Source: a virus
DNA length: 64,000 bases
Direction: 5' to 3' (one strand)
Virus record (IMG/VR): IMGVR_UViG_3300032753_001573
Coordinates: 62,001-126,000 of that record
Part shown: positions 59,674 through 64,000 of the stretch, in pieces
Position numbering within the stretch: the first letter of the stretch is position 1
Layout of the letters: every line of letters starts with the position of its first letter
Position numbers and translations under genes: made by a program
Notes under the pieces: generated by a model
The model's database searches: none
The model's input: only the letters and a program-made list of their open reading frames with translations
What the model was told of the DNA's origin: nothing

Positions 59674-60172
59674 ATGTACGATAACACACTTGATTCAATC
59701 ATCAATCATCAACCAGCACCTCCGCACGCTCAATCGCAACTTTATTGGTTTTGAACCAACTCTAAGGCGTTTGACGCTAAGCGACTCGTTAGAAAACTCT
59801 GGAGGATATCCTCCTTATAATCTTGAAGTGATTGCAGATAATCACTATAGGATTACACTTGCGGTTGCTGGATTCAAGATGGAAGAGCTTGATATCACAT
59901 TAGCCGACAACAAGCTAACCATTAGTGGTACCACATCTCAACGTAGCGACAACGATGTTAGAACATTTGTACACAAGGGTATAGCAGAACGTAGCTTTAC
60001 TAGAAGCTTTATCCTAGCTGATCATGTGAACATCACTGGTGCTGAGTTGGAAAATGGTCTACTCACTATCGATCTAGAACAGGAAATACCAGAGGCATTG
60101 AAGCCTCGAAAGATTGCGATCAAACACAAAGACGTTATTGACGCAACACCTGTTAAATCGTCAAAGGCTTGA
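59674..60172 (+). pseudogene. Hsp20/IbpA small heat-shock gene, frameshifted by a 7-bp repeat
   Basis: The only ATG with a good Shine-Dalgarno (AAAGGAGA, ATG 59674) opens MYDNTLDSIINHQ and stops at TGA 59752-59754. The +1 frame carries a full alpha-crystallin protein: RTLNRNFIGFEPTLRRL, YPPYNLEVIADNHYRITLAV, GFKMEELDIT, and ENGLLTIDL near the end. The switch lies at a tandem heptamer (TCAATCA)x2 at 59695-59708; removing one copy gives a continuous MYDNTLDSIINQHLRTLNRN start. TTG starts inside the second frame could give a shortened protein. Hsp20 holds unfolded proteins for DnaK. Confidence 0.75.
59695..59712 (+). repeat. Tandem heptamer at the Hsp20 frameshift
   Basis: TCAATCA twice, plus a partial TCAA. 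Loss of one 7-bp unit restores the Hsp20 frame. Confidence 0.7.
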
Positions 60173-60201
60173 TTGACACGCACCCATATGATGCCTACAA
60201 T
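60173..60201 (+). promoter_or_regulatory. Sigma70 promoter of clpS
   Basis: TTGACA (60173-60178), 17-bp spacer, TACAAT (60196-60201), 27 nt before the ATG at 60229. Confidence 0.78.
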
Positions 60202-60228
60202 TAGGCATATGAAATAAAGGATGGAGCC

Positions 60229-60540
60229 ATGGTAGAGACCAAGAATGATGTAGTTGTAGCTGTCATTGAAAAGGTTGCCATGGCTCCTCCTAGAATGTGG
60301 AATGTGGTATTATTCAATGATGAAAAGACCACAATGGAATTTGTAGTTCTTGTTCTGATGCAGATCTTCTATAAGAGTTTTGAAGAAGCTCAAGATATCA
60401 TGATGAGTATACATGAGAATGGCAAGGGAGTTGCTGGCACTTATTCACTTGAGGTAGCATCTGCTAAACGAGACGACACTCTCAGCGTAGCAAGAACTAA
60501 TGGATTTCCACTCGTAGCAGAAATTGAGCCTAACGAATGA
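60229..60540 (+). CDS. clpS: ClpS N-degron adaptor
   Basis: A 103-aa protein of normal ClpS length. PPRMWNVVLFNDEKTTMEFV matches the substrate-binding block (Asn-Asp pair and gatekeeper Met), and SIHENGKGVAGTYSLEVA carries the conserved His. ClpS delivers N-end-rule substrates to ClpA and also inhibits ClpA use of ssrA-tagged proteins. No ClpA is in the window, so it would work with host ClpA or steer tagged substrates towards ClpX. It overlaps the next gene by 4 nt. Confidence 0.88.
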   Translation: MVETKNDVVVAVIEKVAMAPPRMWNVVLFNDEKTTMEFVVLVLMQIFYKSFEEAQDIMMSIHENGKGVAGTYSLEVASAKRDDTLSVARTNGFPLVAEIEPNE

Positions 60541-60794
60541 TCAACGATTTTGACAAATTAAAATCTCAGCTCAATGAAGGTTGGGCTAGAGTAGAGTTTA
60601 CCAAAGTAGATGGCTCTAATCGCAGCATGCTCTGTACTCGAAATTTTGCTGAAATACCAGAGTCTCAAGTTCCTCATGGTACAGGAAAGAAACCAAATGA
60701 TTCTGTGCTAGGCGTGTTTGACCTAGAGAAGCAAGCTTGGCGTAGCATTCGAATTGATAACATACAGAGCTGGCAACCCGAACGCAACCTTTGA
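60537..60794 (+). CDS. Small SH3-like beta-barrel phage protein
   Basis: An 85-aa protein with ARVEFTKVDGSNRSMLCTRN, DSVLGVFDLEKQAWRSIRIDNI, the layout of a conserved phage small-protein family (VxFTKxDGxxRxMxCT ... VWDxExxxWRSFRxD). Coupled to clpS by ATGA. Probable nucleic-acid or protein-binding module; function unknown. Confidence 0.7.
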   Translation: MINDFDKLKSQLNEGWARVEFTKVDGSNRSMLCTRNFAEIPESQVPHGTGKKPNDSVLGVFDLEKQAWRSIRIDNIQSWQPERNL

Positions 60795-60802
60795 GGTCTA
60801 TT

Positions 60803-61015
60803 ATGGGGCACTATGATGATCAATATGAAGAAGATTATCGCTTAGAACGTGAAAGACGAGAGCGAATAGAAAAGGCTAAGATAGCCAAAGGATATGAAAA
60901 GGTTCCTGAACCTCTAAGAGATTTTCTAAAACAAGAATGGATTCATGCGGATCAATTAAAGACGTTGAGGCGTTGGTTGAATACGTGTCCTTACTGTAAA
61001 TTAGTAGACGATTGA
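60803..61015 (+). CDS. Small charged protein with C-terminal CPYC
   Basis: A 70-aa protein from ATG 60803 (GAGG upstream; TTG 60791 possible). Its first half is very charged (DDQYEEDYRLERERRERIEK) and it ends with NTCPYCKLVDD. Function unknown; part of the clpS operon. Confidence 0.58.
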   Translation: MGHYDDQYEEDYRLERERRERIEKAKIAKGYEKVPEPLRDFLKQEWIHADQLKTLRRWLNTCPYCKLVDD

Positions 61016-61040
61016 GCACGCGATATAGCAGGAGAATTTT

Positions 61041-61487
61041 ATGGATAACCCAATTTTGAGAATGGACCTACCAGCCGGTATGGTTCTGATAGAATGCTTT
61101 CCAGATCTAGCACCCAATCATGTAGCGCAGATACTAGATCAAGCCAACAGAGGATTATACGACGGTACGGTTTTCCATAGAGTGATATCTGGATTTATGG
61201 CACAGGGCGGATGGACAAAACAGCAATTGCCGCAACTTCAGGCAGAGTTCAATGACTATCCTCATGTTGAGGGTACTTGCAGCATGGCTCGTACCAATGA
61301 CCCTAATAGTGCTAGTGATCAATTCTTCATCTGTTTCAATGACTGCAGATTCCTTGATCGGAATTATACAGTTTGGGGTAAAGTCATATATGGCATGAAG
61401 CATATACACGATGGTATTGCTAAGGGTGAACCGCCGGCGGAACCCACTCCAATTGTTCGCATGCGTCATGTAGGTACCATTAATTGA
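61041..61487 (+). CDS. Cyclophilin-type peptidyl-prolyl isomerase
   Basis: A 148-aa single-domain cyclophilin: YDGTVFHRVISGFMAQGG (catalytic Arg and Phe), GTCSMARTNDPNSASDQFFI (active-site Met/Ala and Gln-Phe-Phe) and NYTVWGKVIYGM (compare YTVFGKVVEGM). It lacks a signal peptide, so it acts in the cytoplasm. It speeds proline isomerisation in folding. CAGGAG precedes the ATG. Next to chaperone genes, it fits a folding module. Confidence 0.88.
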   Translation: MDNPILRMDLPAGMVLIECFPDLAPNHVAQILDQANRGLYDGTVFHRVISGFMAQGGWTKQQLPQLQAEFNDYPHVEGTCSMARTNDPNSASDQFFICFNDCRFLDRNYTVWGKVIYGMKHIHDGIAKGEPPAEPTPIVRMRHVGTIN

Positions 61488-61504
61488 TATGTTATTATTA
61501 TAAC

Positions 61505-61512
61505 AATAAATA
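61505..61512 (+). promoter_or_regulatory. Late promoter box adjacent to the start codon
   Basis: AATAAATA ends seven bases before the ATG at 61520; no Shine-Dalgarno sequence is present, so the late mRNA would be nearly leaderless. Confidence 0.5.
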
Positions 61513-61519
61513 ATTTGCT

Positions 61520-62149
61520 ATGAAAGCAATTGAGAGAATACATTTAGAAATAACGAGCAGATGCACGTTAGCTTGTCCACAATGTCCTCGCACCGAATTT
61601 AAGGATTTAAATATTATATCTGATATGCCTATAGAGACAGCAGCAGCGGCATGTAAAGGATATAATCATATGTACATAGTTGGAAATCATGGAGATCCTA
61701 TATATCATCCTAAGTTTCATGAACTAATGTCTAGATTAAGGGAGGATAATCCTCTTTTGACATTTTATTTTCATACTAACGGAAGTTTCAGAAGTGAAAA
61801 ATGGTGGATAAAAACAGCTAATATACTCAATCATCTAGATGAGATAGTTTTCAGTATAGATGGTTTACCTGGTAATGATCTGTATAGAGTTAATTCTAGA
61901 TGGTCCTCTATAGAATTGGGTATCAAAACTTTACGTAAGCATAATACAAAATTAAAGATGACTTGGAAGTGGATACATTTCAAATATAATCAAAATGATG
62001 TAGAATCTGCTATAGATATTGCTAAAGATCTAGGTTTTGATCAATTCTGTTTCGTTGAGAGCGACAGGACTCAGGACGGACATTGGTTAACACCGGAGAT
62101 TTCCTGGAAATCAGTGAAGGATAAGTTATATGCCAGTTGTAGAAGCTAA
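61520..62149 (+). CDS. Radical SAM enzyme core
   Basis: A 209-aa protein with HLEITSRCTLACPQCPR, the C-x3-C-x2-C cluster motif for the [4Fe-4S]/SAM site, at about residues 16-23. GNHGDPIYHP and FHTNGS follow, matching the barrel core of MoaA/PqqE-like enzymes. The C-terminal auxiliary domain is encoded by the next, overlapping gene. The reaction is unknown; peptide modification is typical for SPASM-type members. Confidence 0.8.
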   Translation: MKAIERIHLEITSRCTLACPQCPRTEFKDLNIISDMPIETAAAACKGYNHMYIVGNHGDPIYHPKFHELMSRLREDNPLLTFYFHTNGSFRSEKWWIKTANILNHLDEIVFSIDGLPGNDLYRVNSRWSSIELGIKTLRKHNTKLKMTWKWIHFKYNQNDVESAIDIAKDLGFDQFCFVESDRTQDGHWLTPEISWKSVKDKLYASCRS

Positions 62150-62489
62150 ATGCGCAAGAGGAGATTCTTCACCTTTTGTTAATCCGGATGGGTATTATTT
62201 TCCTTGCTGTTGGGTAATGAATATTCCTGAAGTTATAACTCTAAAAGAGTTTCTCGGCGATACATTTGAAGAGTTAAACATTAACAATTCTAGCTTAGAA
62301 GAGGCTATGAATAGCAATGCTATGAAAAGAATAAGAGATAGCTGGGAAGATGGTAGTTTTCAACCATGTGTATGGTATTGCAAACAAAAAAATAATTTGT
62401 ATAATGTACAAAATGAGCGAGAGTTTTTTATAGATTTGAAAAAATGGTCTAACCTAGAAGATTATAAAAATCTTAATTCCGGCTCTTGA
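62130..62489 (+). CDS. Detached SPASM-like auxiliary cluster domain
   Basis: A 119-aa protein in the +1 frame, overlapping the radical SAM gene by 20 nt. It has KCARGDSSPFVNPDGYYFPCCW and, near the end, CVWYCKQ, a Cys pattern like the SPASM/twitch auxiliary Fe-S domain that normally follows a radical SAM core in one chain. Either the two are a natural split pair coupled by overlap, or a frameshift has split one gene of about 320 aa. Confidence 0.68.
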   Translation: MPVVEAKCARGDSSPFVNPDGYYFPCCWVMNIPEVITLKEFLGDTFEELNINNSSLEEAMNSNAMKRIRDSWEDGSFQPCVWYCKQKNNLYNVQNEREFFIDLKKWSNLEDYKNLNSGS

Positions 62490-62577
62490 AATTCACTAAT
62501 AAGTTTATTATATCTAATTATGTAACAGTGCTTGAATAAGGCTGTTGCAAGCGATCTTGCTTCAAAAGGAGACAAAC
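62490..62577 (+). promoter_or_regulatory. dnaK upstream region
   Basis: It contains CTTGAA (62531-62536), which resembles a heat-shock sigma32 -35 element without a clear -10, a GCAAG/CTTGC hairpin (62548-62561), and AAAGGAG before the ATG. Neither a clear sigma70 promoter nor a late box is visible. Confidence 0.35.
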
Positions 62578-64000
62578 ATGGGTAAAGTGATAGGAATAGA
62601 CCTTGGAACTACTAATAGCTGCGTTGCTGTTATGGAAGGCAGTAAAGCTAAAATTATAGAGAATGCTGAAGGCGCAAGAACTACTCCCAGTATAGTGGCA
62701 TACTTAGACAACGAAAAGCTTGTTGGTGTAGCAGCAAAACGTCAAGCAGTTACTAATCCTCAAGGGACTGTATATGAGTCAAAACGACTAATTGGTCGCA
62801 GATATGATGACCCAGTTGTAGCTAAAGATAAAACTACATTATCGTATGAAATAACCTCTGGTCCAAATGGTGATGCATGGATACAGGTTAATGATAAGAA
62901 AATAAGTCCGCAAGAGGTTGGTGCAGCAATACTTAAGAAAATGAAGGATTCGGCAGAAGAATATTTAGGGCAACCTGTTACACAAGCCGTAATTACGGTA
63001 CCGGCATATTTCAATGATGCACAGCGACAAGCTACTAAAGATGCAGGTAAGATTGCAGGGTTAGAGGTATTGCGTATTATCAATGAACCAACCGCTGCAG
63101 CTATGGCATTTGCTGTTGATAAGAATGGCAATGGTAAAGTAGTTGTCGTAGACGCAGGCGGCGGCACACATGACGTTTCTGTGTTAGATATAAGTGACGG
63201 TGTGATCGAGGTACTTAGTACCAATGGCGACACCCACTTAGGTGGAACTGATTTTGACGAAGCGATATTTAGATACCTAGTTGATAATTTTAAAAAAGAA
63301 CAAGGTGTAGATTTATCCAAAGATAAGATGGCAGTACAGAGACTTAAAGAAGCTGCTGAAAAAGCTAAGATTGAATTATCATCTACGGTAGAAACTGAAA
63401 TTAACTTACCTTATATAACTGCAGATAGTAATGGTCCAAAACATTTAGTTACAAAATTGACTAGAGCTAAATTTGATCGGTTGACTGAAGACCTTGTTAA
63501 GAGGATCATATCACCTTGCAAACTAGCATTGAAAGATGCTAACTTGACTGTGAATGATATCAAAGAAGTCTTATTAGTTGGAGGATCTACTAGAATACCT
63601 GCAGTTAGATCTGCTATTAAGGAATATTTTGGTAAAGATCCAAACACAAGTGTAAATCCAGACGAGGTTGTTGCTCTAGGTGCTGCTGTACAGGGCGGTG
63701 TTCTAAAGGGCGAAGTCAAGGACGTACTCTTGCTAGATGTTACTCCGCTGTCATTGGGTATCGAAACTCTAGGTGGGGTGTTCACTCGATTGATCGAGCG
63801 CAATACCACAATACCTGCCAAGAAGAGTCAAACCTTCAGCACCGCAGAAGACAATCAGCCTGCTGTGACCATTAGAGTGTTCCAGGGTGAACGCGAGATG
63901 GCTGCAGACAACAAGCTGCTGGGTAATTTTGATCTAACTGGCATTGCTCCTGCTCGCAGAGGTGTTCCACAGATTGAAGTGACCTTCGACATCGACGCCA
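62578..64000 (+). CDS. dnaK: DnaK (Hsp70) chaperone, N-terminal part (runs off the window)
   Basis: 474 codons visible from ATG 62578. The ATPase domain has [61 protein letters not shown] (host forms have GGGTFD; the Phe is His here) and [12 protein letters not shown]. The linker [19 protein letters not shown] leads into the substrate-binding domain. No GrpE or DnaJ is in the window, so it would use host co-chaperones. Phage-encoded full DnaK is rare. It could serve virion assembly with the phage Hsp20 and cyclophilin. Confidence 0.93.
   Translation, partial: MGKVIGIDLGTTNSCVAVMEGSKAKIIENAEGARTTPSIVAYLDNEKLVGVAAKRQAVTNPQGTVYESKRLIGRRYDDPVVAKDKTTLSYEITSGPNGDAWIQVNDKKISPQEVGAAILKKMKDSAEEYLGQPVTQAVITVPAYFNDAQRQATKDAGKIAGLEVLRIINEPTAAAMAFAVDKNGNGKVVVVDAGGGTHDVSVLDISDGVIEVLSTNGDTHLGGTDFDEAIFRYLVDNFKKEQGVDLSKDKMAVQRLKEAAEKAKIELSSTVETEINLPYITADSNGPKHLVTKLTRAKFDRLTEDLVKRIISPCKLALKDANLTVNDIKEVLLVGGSTRIPAVRSAIKEYFGKDPNTSVNPDEVVALGAAVQGGVLKGEVKDVLLLDVTPLSLGIETLGGVFTRLIERNTTIPAKKSQTFSTAEDNQPAVTIRVFQGEREMAADNKLLGNFDLTGIAPARRGVPQIEVTFDIDA

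Noticed and set aside
62760-63821. Two reverse-strand frames opposite dnaK
   Set aside because: dnaK is unambiguous on the forward strand; the antisense frames have Ser/Thr-rich shadow composition and no start signals.
1-64000. CRISPR arrays, insertion sequences, rRNA genes, integrase and attachment sites
   Set aside because: None was seen: no regularly spaced identical repeats, no transposase or integrase motifs, and no rRNA-like sequence.

Overview
The window is about 64 kb of a low-GC, T4-like (myovirus-type) phage genome, cut at both ends. The evidence is a T4-type replication and nucleotide set: UvsW helicase end, a gp62-like clamp-loader subunit, gp61-type primase, gp41-type helicase, gp39/gp52-type topoisomerase II, NrdA/NrdB and glutaredoxin. 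Many genes are preceded by T4-type late promoter boxes (TATAAATA, GATAAATA, CATAAATA or GTTAAATA), while others have TTGACA-N16/17-TATAAT-like host sigma70 promoters. An alphaproteobacterial host is inferred because the phage carries a circularly permuted (two-piece) tmRNA gene.

Layout. 0-5 kb: end of uvsW, two reverse-strand virion-type genes sharing a duplicated leader, then clamp loader, a zinc-finger protein and a miniature DnaE-like protein. 5-10 kb: a structural gene, primase, nucleotidyltransferase and helicase. 10-23 kb: mostly late genes for virion proteins (a strongly signposted 259-aa protein, a 969-aa Lys/Glu/Ala-rich protein, an 826-aa GSGYT-repeat protein, a pectate-lyase-like tailspike) plus an A-type Fe-S carrier, a PD-(D/E)XK nuclease and a zincin. 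23-32 kb: nrdA fractured by a split intein around an HNH homing-endonuclease gene, then a second homing-endonuclease-like gene, nrdB, a glycosyltransferase and glutaredoxin. 32-35 kb: CHAP-type peptidase, Sm-like protein, agmatinase, a zinc ribbon, a tRNA-like gene, the permuted tmRNA and an apparently new small RNA. 35-42 kb: topoisomerase subunits, TilS, a secreted CHAP-type lysin and a glycosyltransferase-like protein. 42-53.5 kb: short accessory genes, many behind sigma70 promoters, including decayed ones, sugar transferases, MazG-like, GGCT-like, Smr-domain and QueD-like proteins. 53.5-57.3 kb: SleB-type wall hydrolase, a structural protein and a membrane coiled-coil protein. 57.3-64 kb: ClpX, IF-3, bS21, a frameshifted Hsp20, ClpS, a cyclophilin, a radical-SAM/SPASM pair and the start of dnaK.

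How it works together. Early sigma70 units supply replication, host-takeover and accessory functions; late-box units supply virion and lysis proteins. Two genes have an inverted repeat over the start codon with a late box inside it, so only late-initiated RNA should escape the hairpin. In the HNH gene the inverted repeat loops out the Shine-Dalgarno sequence; in the gene at 254 the late message would be nearly leaderless. Several other late boxes sit 6-12 nt from an ATG.

The most interesting theme is protein quality control and translation. The phage carries its own tmRNA (read tag VNDNVAPYEMSLAV, ending LAV rather than LAA) and its own ClpX, whose tag-contacting RKH motif reads RKN. It also has ClpS, Hsp20, DnaK, a cyclophilin, IF-3 and bS21. 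Together they may form a phage-specific tagging, degradation and ribosome-reprogramming system. This is inference from sequence alone.
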